In this document: one piece after another, positions 12,504 through 23,462 of the stretch
Layout: each line of letters begins with the position of its first letter
How positions within the stretch are numbered: the first letter of the stretch is position 1
Source: Gnetum montanum
Taxonomy: Eukaryota > Streptophyta > Gnetopsida > Gnetales > Gnetaceae
Assembly: GCA_015680685.1 (NCBI GenBank)
Contig: MNCI01008413.1
Span: forward strand, 156,896 to 220,895
Length of the DNA stretch: 64,000 nucleotides
Reading direction: 5' to 3'
The notes under the pieces: generated by a model
What the model was told of the DNA's origin: nothing
What the model saw: only the letters and a program-made list of their open reading frames with translations
Databases searched by the model: none
Position numbers and translations under genes: made by a program

Positions 12504-12790
12504 TACTTCAAATGAATATTTGGATGATGTGACCAAGATCAATGATTGAAGTCATTAGATGCTATTTCCTTTTTGATGATGTTCAAAAAGGAGGAGATAG
12601 CATTTAATGATGTACACATATGTGTTTGTTATTATGGATTTGCACATGTGTGGTTTTTGTACATGTTAAGGATGTTTCAGTAGCTAGTTGTATGGATTGT
12701 TTGTTAGATTTCATGTGATCACTATCCTATGCCTTGAGCTTTAGAATCATTATCCTAGTTATAACCTTGGCTTCCATTGGAATTTATAAG
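12504..12790 (+). mobile_element. 3' end of an older copia-like element (host of copies 1 and 2)
   Basis: It continues the acidic frame of 2719-3299 to a TGA at 12547-12549. It then shows a purine tract aaaaaggaggaga (12585-12597) preceded by 'gatgatgttc', the arrangement seen before Ty1/copia 3' LTRs. The sequence after it (12598-12790) may be the start of that LTR. It is cut by copy 2 at the ATAAG duplication and resumes at 23372. Confidence 0.4.
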
Positions 12791-13531
12791 TGTAGTAATC
12801 GAAAACATTGACAATTCAAACACCAAGAGATCCACAAGCACACACACTAATCCTACATCTGCATGAGGGCCTACTAGAGGCTAACATAGGGTGCCCTGAA
12901 TGGTCTTTTCAATCAAACAATGACTTACAAAATGCAAACAGGATGTAGCATGATTAGCTATGATGCTAATGCAAAACGATCCTAAGTTTTCATGTGGTGT
13001 TAACAGTGTCAACGATGTCAACAAGGGTGAGCATAGTCAAGGGTTTTAGCATAAAACAAAGGTTCCAACATGTGAGGACCACTGCCCAAGTGCAGCTATG
13101 CATTAGATTGGTAGAAAATGTAAGTAAAATGCTGAAAAATACAAGTAAAAATGATGAAAATGCCAATAAAGAAAGAGAGAGAGGACGGAACACCACCCCA
13201 AGTGGAGTTGAGCATAGTTAACTTCAAAAGGGGTGAGAAGGTATGTAGTGTATAATAGACATAGTGGACAGTGTATTCATATTATTAGGGTTGTTTGGTT
13301 GTAAAGACTAACATTCTACTGTAGTGTCTATGCCTATTGACTTGGCCACCACGATGTGAAATGAACTATGGTGGTCTACAATGTTCTACGGTGACCTACA
13401 ATGGTATGAAACTTTTTCCTTTCTTTGGTTTGCTAGTGTGCCTTTGATCTTTTGTGTGCTCAAATGCCAAAATTTTCAAGTTCTCCAATCTACTTGGAAT
13501 TTTCCCACCATAAAAACATCAATGACGTTGG

Positions 13532-13539
13532 TATTTATA
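13532..13539 (-). promoter_or_regulatory. TATA box, 3' LTR of copy 2
   Basis: Plus strand reads tatttata followed by 'gggctaggttt', the reverse complement of the 'aaccctagccc TATAAATA' block seen in copies 0 and 1. Confidence 0.65.
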
Positions 13540-13989
13540 GGGCTAGGTTTAGCATGAAACATGGAGATTGCCATATGGTAGTGGGACAGTTGGGACTACA
13601 CTATTATCCAACTACACTGTCCATAGAGACTAGTGGTGTTATGCTTTGTTGTGCTCTACTAGACTCTATGAGACTATGACTACACTACCAACTGCATGTA
13701 TATGCATTGAGAGGACAGCAATATACCTTAAAAAATGTAAATTTGGAGACTATGCTATGCATTATCTTGTATGGTGTCAAGCATAGTTACAATTTTTGGG
13801 GCAAAAGTGACATAAAAAACATTTATTTTTGCTAACTATGCTTGCTAGAGGTAAGTTGGAGCTGAGCAGAATGCCAATGCTACATTGTGGAGGTCTTTAG
13901 AGGCTATTCTAGCTGACTACACTCTAGACTGCAGGAGAGCATAGTCCCATACTCAAAAACATTTTGCAAAATAAGGCTATGTGTAGACT

Positions 13990-14930
13990 ATGCTCTCCAT
14001 GATAGGCTAACTATGCTCCTAACTAGGGTTAAGCATAGTCTGAAAACCTATTAAAACTTGTAGAAATTAGCAAAAGCTAGCTTCCAGTTGACTATGCTTG
14101 ACTACAATCTAGGTTGGTGGAGAGCGTAGTCTCAACACTTAGAAAAAAATTGTAAAAATTATGCCTTCATGGTAACTACACTTGACTACACTTCAAGGCA
14201 ATAGAGCATGTAGTTTGAGCACTTAGAAAATTTTGCAACAGTTGGCTTGACACTTAGAAAAATTTGTAAAACTGGCCTTTGTGTTGACTATGCTCTCTAC
14301 TGAGCTGACTACAATCTAGGGTAGTTGAGAGCATAGTTCTAGCACTTTGAAATATTTGCAAAAAACTAATTTTTAAGCTAACTATGCTTGACTATGCTTT
14401 GGGGTAGTGGATACTGTAGTTTCAACACTTAAAAAATTTTTTCAAACATTGGGCCTTCATGCTAACTATGCTTGACAATGCTCTAAGGTAGTGGAGAGCG
14501 TAGTCTTAGCACTTAGAAAATTTTGTAGTGGCCAGCTTGACACTTATAAAAAATTGCAAAACTAGCCTTTATGTTAACTATGTTCAACTATGCTCTAGGG
14601 AAATAGAGATCATATTCTTAACACTTTGAAAAATTTCTTCACCATTGTCTTTTGGGTTGACTACGATGTCCACTGATCTAACTATGCTCTAGGGTAGTAG
14701 AGAGCATAGTCCCAACACTTAGAAAATTTCTACACCATTAGCTTTTGAGCTAACTACACTATCCACTAGGCTGACTACGCTCTAAGGTAGTGGAGAGTGT
14801 AGTCCCAACACTTAGAAAATTTCTACACCATCAACTTTTGAGTTGCCTATGCTATTCACTGGGCTAACTACATGCTAGGACACTATAGAGCATATTCCCA
14901 ACACTTAGACAAATTTGCAATTGAGACATT
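13990..14930 (-). repeat. Tandem array with inverted TACGCT/AGCGTA arms (left LTR)
   Basis: About ten imperfect units of roughly 80-110 bases. Each holds 'gactatgctc' (or the CpG form gactacgctc), then 'tagggtagtgg', then 'agagcgtagtc', then 'ccaacacttagaaaatttt'. The first and third parts are inverted copies of each other, so every unit can form a hairpin. CpG and TpG/CpA forms are mixed, as expected from deamination of methylated cytosine. The array lies in U3, upstream of the minus-strand TATA box. Confidence 0.75.
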
Positions 14931-14955
14931 GTAATCCAAATTTGATGGTGTTTCA

Positions 14956-17629
14956 TTGGTCCCTCTTTGTTGATTCTTGGAGGAATGGCCTAAGACACAT
15001 TGATAAAGAATGAAAAAACATCATTGTAGGCTTAGCACCAACATCATCCTTCAATGCAAGATCTATGTCACTACACCATGCTCAAGAGTTCTGTGAATGG
15101 AAATATGGTAGGAGTAATAAGTGTAGATAATTTACTAGGGATAAAAGGAAAGATGAAGTGAAAATAGGGTATTATGATGTAGGATGCAGGGTCAACATTG
15201 CTAATAGTGATCATGGAACTAGGGTGGATTTCCCTAAAAACATTGACCTCTTATTGAAGTGCTCATGAAAGAATTAGTGTGGATTTAGGGGTAGACTAGT
15301 TGCAAAATTTTATTATTTTTATGTTGTTTGGGGATGTGCTTTTTCACCTTTTCTCTCTCTCTCTCTTTTATTTTTGCCTTTTTTTATTTTTTGTTTTCTT
15401 TTTTTCTTTTTCACTAAAAGGAAAACCTTCTTTGGGTTCTACACATTACTAAATGCTAACTGTGGGGTGCTTTTCATCAAGTGAACTATGTGCCACAAGA
15501 TGGGTTTTGCTTTGATGCCTGCAAAATCATGTTGTATCCATAGGATAGGTGTTTTCTCCTTGGGATGACTTGTGTTACATTTTCCTAGGCTTTGACCAAT
15601 AAACAGAAGCTCCCCATGAGATGACTTGTGTTACATTTGCCTTAGGTTCTATGGTTTAACTTGAAGAGGGTGCCATGTGATCATAGCACGTATGCATTTT
15701 GCAAGATTTTCTATGTAGAAAATGGAAGAGGGTATTAAGACATAGGTATGGATGTCGGTAGGCTATTACAAGGTAATAGGGATGTGCACTCTTGAGAGGA
15801 TTAGCTAGTTCAATCATGCACATCTAAGTAATGTGATGACTTGCTACTATGATGAGGTGCATCTTTGTGTGATGACCCACAACTTCATCCTACAAACACA
15901 ACTCTAAGAAGACAAGAAAAACACACAACACACAATGCAACTAAAATGCTAGAGTAATGAGGTTGTGAGTGCTCTAAAGGCTGAACTGATGGCAAGTGCT
16001 CATAAACTAGCAAAATGGTAGGGGGAAATGAAGTTGCAAGTGCTCCAAAGGCTATAATAGTTTCAAGAATTCAAAAAGCTAGTGAAATGCTTGGAGGCAA
16101 TTGAAAGGATACACCTATTGTAGGTGCTTCATTCTGGGACTACAGTATCCTCATCCATGTGGTGTAAACAACAATGGGGGGGGAGGGGGAGAGTTAGAAT
16201 TATTCTCACTCAATTGCTTGTAGAACCATGTGTTGTTGATCAAGAACCTAGTTTAAGGTCTTGGTAGACCATAGACCTACTAGCTTAAGGTCCTACCAAA
16301 CCATGGTATGTTGGTTTATAGTCCCAGAGGACTATTGAGTGCTAGTTTAGCATCATAGCAAATGCATACTATGCCAATTTAATGTCATAGCAAATGAATC
16401 TTATGTTAATTTAACATCATGATCCAAGGATGAGTTGTGCTAGTTTAGCATCATAGAAAATGAATGTTCTGCTAGTCTAACATCATAGCAGATGAATGCT
16501 ATGCTAGTTTAACATCATAGTAGACATATGCTTACCTTGTTGGATTGATGTACAGTGTTGCATGTTGGGCATAGTATGGCTTCCTACAAAATGAATCAAA
16601 AAAATATCAAGTAGCACCTATTTCACAAAGTTAATGTGCACAAATCGAAAAATAAATAATGTAGTGAAATTTACCTACGTATTCATGTGAGCTATTAAGG
16701 AAGGTAAACATGCTTGTGCAAATTTTAGGCCTTAACAGGTTGTGTGCATCCTATTTTTAGGTTTAGCATACCATAGGGATAGAATTAAAAGTAATAGTTT
16801 TAGGATGTTCTAGTTCATGTGGTAGTTTAAAGCCATTTAGGGCCCCTATAGTAGTTTAAGGTCATTCCATGCCATGTATTACTAGTTTTAGGCCATTTCA
16901 AGCCATTGTAAGCGGATTTTAGAATGGTAGTTTTAGGCCATTCTTGGCCACAACTTGCCAGTTTAAGGCCATGGTGGGCCATGTGTACTACTAGTTTAGG
17001 GCCATTTTGAGCCATGCATTGCTAGTGTAAGGCCATGGTAGGCTGATTATGTTGCTATCTCTTTTTTGTGATTTTGGCTTTTATGTCTTTTTATGCATTT
17101 TGATATTTTTTATGTGTTAGTCTATTATCTGCTAAAGGGTTCACTAAACAAGTGAATATGTAAGCTAAGTAAATAAATGCATAAACAAAACAAATAAATG
17201 TGTAAACAAAGTGAAAAAATGCATAATCTAAGCAAGAAGGATAAATGTAAATGCATAAACAAATGCAATGCAAGCAAAGGTCAAAAATGCATGGCACATA
17301 GTAGCAAAGGGTAGGCAAGCACTTAGCACATTTCATGCTAAGGGGGTACCTTGCTTGATGAGGATTAAGGGGCATGTAGGATCAAGGGTGCACTATTTGG
17401 TATTTTCTTGGACCCTTTCTTGCTATGTTGAAGGGTGATTTTTCCTACAAAGTGTTCTTCGGGAGGTTGTTGGCTTCCACCGCTTATTCAGGTGTGTCAA
17501 CCATATGTGTTCCATTTTCTACTGTAGATGCATCATTAGGAAATTCAAGCTTTGACTCTTGCTCCATTTCTATGTTATTAATGGATAAAGGGATAGGGTT
17601 ATCATTGTTGATGATAACTTCACCACCTT
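14956..17629 (-). other. Non-coding 3' part of copy 2
   Basis: The polypurine tract on the minus strand is aaagaggga (14968-14960). The segment is homologous to 9000-10967 of copy 1. A phrase just after the protease ('cttgcctaccctttgc' on the minus strand near 17330) occurs at the equivalent place in copy 1 (9104-9122). A CT-rich low-complexity run lies at 15345-15420. Repeated 'taggccat' phrases occur at 16830-17040. No pol domain is recognisable. Confidence 0.6.
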
Positions 17630-18180
17630 CGTATGGAAGGTGGATTTTTTTATGAATAGAGAAGGAGATAGCCCATAGCTATGCTAGCCAAGGCCTACCT
17701 AATATTAGGTTAAATCCTAGCATCTCCTCTATGATGATAAATTTGACAATGGTGGTGAATTACTCCCTTGCTATGAAAGCTACGGTGATGATACCCCAGA
17801 TAGTGACATGTGATCCATTGAAGGATTTCAGGCACATTATTTTTTGTGGCTTAATTTAGTCAATGAGGCCTAGCTTGTTGATGATGGAGTATGATATTAT
17901 TCTTGTTGTTGCACTATCATCAATGTGCACTCTATGGATCTTGTGTTGTCCAATGTGTATAGTAATAAACATTGGAGCTATGATGACCTTCCCTCACTTG
18001 GGATTGATCTTGATTATTTCTTTGCAAAATGCTAAGGATGTTGAACCTGATTCCTACACTATAGGAGGCAACAACATAGCATGGATGGCATTCTCATCTA
18101 CAGGGATGTCCTCTATAATAGGAATGAAGGTTAGCATCCATGCCAATTCTTCCTGATGGGAAAATGAGATCATGATTAGG
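17630..18180 (-). pseudogene. Aspartic protease, decayed (copy 2)
   Basis: Minus-strand translation gives IHRVHIDDSATTRII (about 17970-17920), aligned with IHRVHVDDGAKMNM of copy 1; the active-site glycine is now serine. It continues NKLGLID, IKPQKIMCLKSFNG and FNLILGRPWLA (about 17730-17700), then HKKIHLPYEGG. The match to copy 1 runs over the whole domain, including the tail. Several stops interrupt it. As in copy 1 it is followed by a short divergent tail and then non-coding sequence, not by reverse transcriptase. Confidence 0.72.
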
Positions 18181-18799
18181 TCATACAGGCTCAAACTTAT
18201 GTTCTTCTCTTTGAGTGCCTACTTAACTTGGGCTAATGCATCTGTGAGTCTCTACCATCAACCATGTTTTTATTGGCTTTGACCTCTTCCATATGGCCTA
18301 AGAGACAAATTTCATGGGGAGGTGACTTAGGCTTTATTGGCTTGGCCTATGCGGGGGTCTCAATGGTTATTTAAGATTTGCTGGTCATGACCTATTTAGT
18401 TGCCTCATCCAAGGGGACCATTGAGATAGGGACCAGCTTCAAAAAAACAAGCACTCTTTGGTCTTATTGTTTCCTAGACATTTCATCTATGAGGCATTCA
18501 TTGGAACTCTTGCATTGCCATCTAGTGGGTCTACCAATGTTGTCGATGGGATCGACCCTTGAATGAGAAGGGGTTGATGCATTACTCACTACTAGGAATC
18601 AAGGAGATGAGGAGATGAGGGGTTGTGGCACTCTAATGAAAAATGGCTCTTGAGAAATTTTTTTTGTGAAATTCAATGTGACCCTAACCAAAAAGGATGT
18701 TTTTAGTGCCTAAGGTGATGCTCTAACAATCAAGGGAGGCCTCAAACTCATGGAGTCTAAGGGGACCCTTGCACTATTGGAAGGCACTCATACCAAAAA

Positions 18800-20976
18800 A
18801 GGCTGCTACACTAGTTCTAAGTTGTCATCCACATTGATGTTGTTTATGATATAGCTAATGTCATCCACATTTAGAAGATCATTGTACACCCTCATGGATT
18901 GGTTATGAGGCCTAAAAAGGTTTGTTGAGTTAAGAACTAGTTCATCTGTATTTATCTTCCTTTGTAAATCATCTGACAAAGCTTGGTAGAAGTCCATGCT
19001 ATGATTGGACAACTAGTGGTACTAACAAAATCAGTCTAGCTCGAAGTGTTATGGAATCAAGGGCTCATTTGGTGCTACTAAGGTAGGATTTCTCAGTAGC
19101 TTGCAATACCTGTCATGCTCTTTATGAGCATTCTCAAACATTTGCGTATGTTGCATGCACCCAGATTTCAACAATTGATCTAGTAGCTCTAAGGATTTTA
19201 GTGAAAATGGGGTATACTATGAGTGATCCTTGTACTCAAAGTTGGGCCTTACAATAGCCTGCATTGTGACCACTACAAATGTGAATAAGTTGGTTGCTTA
19301 GGCACTAGAGTTAGCATCTTTGTGAGCTAGGGCTTCGGGCTGCCTAGCCATTGGCCCCCATTTGGTTGCTTTAACTTGTGTGGCTATCATTGCCACTATT
19401 TCGTTTCCCTTTCTCACATGCTAGCTTTTGTAGGTCACATAGGCTGGGTTTTCTATGCTCTTAGTTTGGGCAAAGGCTTGGCTCAGAGTGTGTGTGGATA
19501 AATAGCACAATTTCAACTTGATGAAGTCATTAACAACACCCTTAAAGATGGCCGAAAGGTGTGTCTTAGATATTTGCTCTTGAATTTCATTTAGCAAGAT
19601 GCTCTAGCATTGGATGAATTTTTGTACAAGCTCTAGGTGGCCCTTCTTGATTTGCATCAGTTGGTCCAATATTGTTTCTTGCTTCAAGATGTACCTAAAG
19701 GGAATCATGAACTAGCTTAAGAGGTCTTCCAAAAATGAGATAAAACCTCTGGATAGCTCTCAGAACTAGTCTAGGGCTTTATCAGTTAGTAACACCTCAA
19801 ACATGCACATGATGCCTTATGGCCATGCTTGCAATAGTAGGCACTTAGACCTAAATGTCACTAGATGCATGTTGGGGTTCCCTTCAAATTGTACATGGTG
19901 ATTTGTGGTAGCAGGACCCTAGTTGGCCAGGTTAGGCATGGGACTGCAACACTTATAGGATCATCTTGGTATAAGTCCACTACTTTGATGGTTTTAGAGG
20001 AAGTGAGTTTGAGCCACTTCACCTTCTCCATCAAACTTTGAATCATGTTTTGAGATGTTCTAGCTAGTTGTGTTGGCTATGCTATCTAATGTGTTGGTTA
20101 TATGACCTAGGGTCAAATTGCCAGCTATAGAGCTACATGATGCATTTGATGCATTGGCTATGCTATGGGTGTGATGACTGGGCCAAGCCACACACACATG
20201 GATTGGAATAACATTGAGGGAATCAATGAGACAAGCAAGATGTAGGATGCCTAAGCTAGATGGGGCCTAGAGACGGGCCCCACATGGAAGTGTGGTTGAG
20301 TTGATGTGATGGCTACTAGCAAAGATGACTAGACAAGTTGGGATGATGCCACATAGGGTAAGTTAAATGAAGCTATTTTATCATATTTCATATATTGCAT
20401 TTGATGCATTACCACTACAGGAATTGACCTAAGCCTAATGGAGTGGGAAGGTGATATTGGTGTTATAACCATCTCAAGGAGGATAGGTGAATTAAGCTGA
20501 GGAGGGGCTAGATTGGGGAGTGGTTGTTGAAAGATGATGTGGAAGGGGCTCTCCCATATGGAGTAAGCTTTGAACTCATATTCTACCTCCTATAGGACTT
20601 TCTCATAGTTAGTTCTCATGTCACACTCACCTGCTCAGATGAGCTATGATAACAACTAATGGTGGGACTCTATGAGTGGGATGATGTCAAACAATGAAGG
20701 GATATACATTCATCTATGCTAGCGGATTAGTTTCAAGTCTCATTTTGCCTCCATGTCAATGTAATATATAGGTAATCCTACTTGGATATTTGCACATATG
20801 AAGTTGTATTGTTTGTTGCTAAGCATGACATACTCTGGGCCTTGGCCATGTAGCCTAAGTGATTGCTTCAATCCTACCATCACAAGATTCCTAAGGTTGT
20901 GAACCCTAGCCTCTTATTTAATGATAAATGTGTCAAGTGCATTTGACACTAACATCAATGACTAATCTGGATTCAT
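18800..20976 (-). pseudogene. gag: gag polyprotein, decayed (copy 2)
   Basis: The start is a minus-strand ATG at 20976 with MNPD and MLVSNALDT, matching MNSDQPFMLVSN of copy 1. A central block at 20046-19861 reads SLMEKVKWLKLTSSKTIKVV, then YQDDPISVAVPCLT, aligned with SLMEEINQLKATSSDIIKVV and YQDDAISPTVPPLT in copy 1. Near 19012-18900 is HSMDFYQALSDDLQRKI, the counterpart of HSTDNYHALQDDLQRMI. Many stops are present. The conservation of protein-level features between two independently inserted copies shows that this gag was functional when the family spread. Confidence 0.72.
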
Positions 20977-21349
20977 GATCACAAATTAATTTATGAGAGG
21001 GAGAGCTATGGGTTGCTCGTTGCAGAGTACTATGGATGATACTAAAACTAAATCTATTTTAGCTAACAACATTAACTGCGTTGACTACACTCTCCATAGA
21101 CTATGCTCTCTACACTAAGAGCTAACTGTTCTCTCCATGGACTATGCTCTCTATGATGAGAGAATAGAGACTTCGGAAAATAGTAAAGAGAAGTGTGATT
21201 TGGGTTGCTATGTAGGGTCTTGAGAGGACTGACTATGAGGTCCAATCTACATTGAAAATTTGATACACAACTATGATGTAGAGAGAATGTAAGAAAACCA
21301 CAACAAAGTTCAAAAAAGTGGTTCAACCCTTCTTCTAGCACAAAAAAAC
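20977..21349 (-). other. Leader and primer-site region of copy 2
   Basis: Directly inside the 5' LTR the minus strand reads TTTTTTGTGCTAGAAGAAGG (about 21348-21329), aligned with TTTTTGGTGCTAAAAGGAGG in copy 1. This is the candidate primer binding site, altered by several substitutions. The remainder is short compared with the copy 1 leader and contains 'ctatgctctc' phrases (21090-21160) like those in the LTR array. Confidence 0.5.
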
Positions 21350-22069
21350 TATAGTAACCAAAAACATTGATGACTAGAACATCGAGAGATCCACAAGTGC
21401 ATAGCCTAACCATGCATCTATGTGAGGTCCTACTGGAGGAAGAGATGGGGTGGCCTAAATTGTCTTGATGATTGAATAGGGACTTATGGAATGTAAATGG
21501 GATGTAGTGTGGTTAGCTATGATGCTAATGCAAAATGATCGTAAGTGTTCATGTGGTGTTAAAAGTGTCAGCAGTTTCAATAGGTGTTTGTGTAGTGAAG
21601 GGTTTTAGCATAAAACAGAGGTGCCAATGTGGGAGGACCATCATCCAGGTATGGCTATGTGTTAGAATGAAAGAAACTTTAAGTAAAATGCTAAAAATGC
21701 AAAGCAAGAGAGAGAGAGAGAACATAACACAATCACAAGTGGGATTAAGCATAGTTAACTTTAGAAGGCATGAGAAGGTACATGGTGTATAATAGGCATA
21801 GTGGAAAATGTAGTAACAATCTTAAAGGTGTTTGGCTATGAAGACTAACATTTTTCCATAGTGTCTATGCCTACTGAGTTGGCTATTGTAGTGTGCAGTG
21901 GATTGCAATGGTATGTGGTGTTTGATGATGAGATATGATGGTATGTAACTTTTTCCTTTCTTTAGTTCGCTAATGTGCCCTTGAACGTTTGTGCACTCAA
22001 AATGCCAAAATGCTCAAGTTTTCCAACCTACATCAAATTTTTTCACCTCAAAAGCATTAAGGATGAGGG

Positions 22070-22077
22070 TATTTATA
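22070..22077 (-). promoter_or_regulatory. TATA box, 5' LTR of copy 2
   Basis: Plus strand tatttata followed by 'agactatctttagcatgaaa', at the position matching 13532 in the other LTR ('gggctaggtttagcatgaaa'). It would drive transcription leftward. Confidence 0.6.
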
Positions 22078-22399
22078 AGACTATCTTTAGCATGAAATGT
22101 GGAGAGACTACCACATGGCGGTGGAATGGTTCGGACTATGCTGTCATCCAACTATGCTCTCCACTAAGACTAGTAGTGTTATGTTCTATTGTGCTCTACC
22201 AGACTCTACGAGACTATGAGACTATGACTACATTGCCAACTACATTATATGCACTAAGAGGGTCATAGTGTACCTAAAAAAATTCAAATTTGGAGACTAT
22301 GCTCTAGGACCATGCTCTCCACTATCTTGTGTGGGGTCAAGCATAGTTACAATTTTGGTGATAAAAGGAACATAATAAAGATGCATTTTTCTAACTACA

Positions 22400-23330
22400 C
22401 TTGATGGAGGTGAGTTGGAGTTGACTATGATCTCCATAAGAGGTTGACTACACTCCTGACTAGGGGTGACTATAGTTCCAACACTTGTTAAAACTTGTAG
22501 AAACTAGGAGAAAGTAGCTTCTTGTTGACTACATTTGACTATGCTTTGGGCTGGTAGAGATTGTAGTCTCAATACTTCGAAAAAATTTGTAAAAATTTCA
22601 CCTTCATGGTAACTATGCTTAACTATGTTTTAGGGAAGTGGAAAGTGTAGTCTTAGCACTTAGAAACTTTTGTAGCAATTTGCTTAAGACTTAGAGAAAT
22701 TTTCAAAACTAGCCTTTATATTGACTATGCTCTCTACTAAGCTAACTATGTTTTGAGATAGTTGAGAGCATAGTCATAGCACTTACAAAAATTTGCAAAA
22801 AACTATTTTTTGAGCTGACTATGCTGGACTACACTTTAGAGTAGTGGAGAGCAAACCCTAAACCCTTCATGCTAACTGCGCTTGACTACACTTTAGGAAA
22901 ATGGAGAGCATAGTGTCAATAGTTAGAAAATTTTGTAGTGGCTAGCTTAACCTTAAAAAAATTTCAAAATTGGCATTTGTGTTGACTACACTCAACTACG
23001 CTCTAGGGTAGTGGAGAGTGTAGTCTCAACACTTGGAAAATTTTTTCACCATTGGCTTCTGAGCTAAGTACACTGTTCATTGGGCTAACTATGCTCGAGG
23101 GTAGTGGAAAGCATAGTTTTAACACTTTGCTCTAGGCTATGCTATCCATCAGCTTTTGAGTTGACTATGCTATCCACTAGACTGACTACACTCTAGGGAA
23201 ATGGAGAGAGTAGTCCCAACACTTAAGAAATTTTTGTACCATTGGCTTTTGAGCTAACTACGCTATCCACTAGGCTAACTATGCTCTAGGATAGTGGAAA
23301 GCATAGTTCCAACACTTAGAAAAATTCATA
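22400..23330 (-). repeat. Tandem array with inverted TACGCT/AGCGTA arms (right LTR)
   Basis: Same unit type as 13990-14930: 'gactacgctctagggtagtg', then 'gagagtgtagtc', then 'aacacttggaaaatttt'. Unit order and number can be compared between the two LTRs to see whether units were gained or lost after insertion. Confidence 0.7.
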
Positions 23331-23371
23331 GTCAAGACATTGTAGTCCAAATTTGATGATGTTTCAATAAG

Positions 23372-23462
23372 TCTTAATATTTTTATTAGTTCTTGTTATT
23401 TAAATTGTCCATTAACTCACCCATTTTCTTAAGTTTTGGACATCACCCAAAAAGGTGAAGAT
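23372..23462 (+). mobile_element. Copia-like 3' internal end with polypurine tract
   Basis: 'ccattttcttaagttttgga' is followed by 'catcacccaaaaaggtgaagat'. The reverse complement of 24842-24890 gives nearly the same sentence before the minus-strand LTR there. It is therefore the internal end of a plus-strand member of that copia family, and it is the right-hand continuation of the sequence interrupted by copy 2. Confidence 0.55.

Larger units (their letters stand above)
12791..14955 (-). repeat. 3' LTR of copy 2
   Basis: On the plus strand it starts TGTAGTAATC and ends GGTGTTTCA, the reverse complement of TGAAACACC. About 2.17 kb. It shares with the right LTR the 'ccacaagyrcayag' block near its left end, the TATA box (13532-13539, minus) and the long tandem array at 13990-14930. 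Reverse-complement homology to the LTRs of copy 1 is clear in the block 'gccctgaatggtctt' (12893-12907). Confidence 0.85.
12791..23366 (-). mobile_element. Complete Ty3/gypsy-type element with gag and protease only (copy 2)
   Basis: Reading on the minus strand: 5' LTR 23366-21350, primer site near 21340, gag from 20976, protease about 18180-17630, non-coding 3' part, polypurine tract 14968-14960, 3' LTR 14955-12791. The flanks are a perfect 5-bp duplication, ATAAG at 12786-12790 and 23367-23371. Length is about 10.6 kb, longer than copy 1 mainly because the LTRs are 2.0-2.2 kb. It belongs to the same family as copy 1 by gag start, protease motifs and primer site, and likewise lacks reverse transcriptase, RNase H and integrase. 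Confidence 0.88.
21350..23366 (-). repeat. 5' LTR of copy 2
   Basis: About 2.0 kb. Plus-strand ends are TATAGTAACC (21350) and GATGTTTCA (23366). It aligns with 12791-14955 throughout. It carries an (AG)n run at about 21708-21720, a TATA box at 22070-22077 and the second copy of the hairpin-unit array at 22400-23330. Confidence 0.85.
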
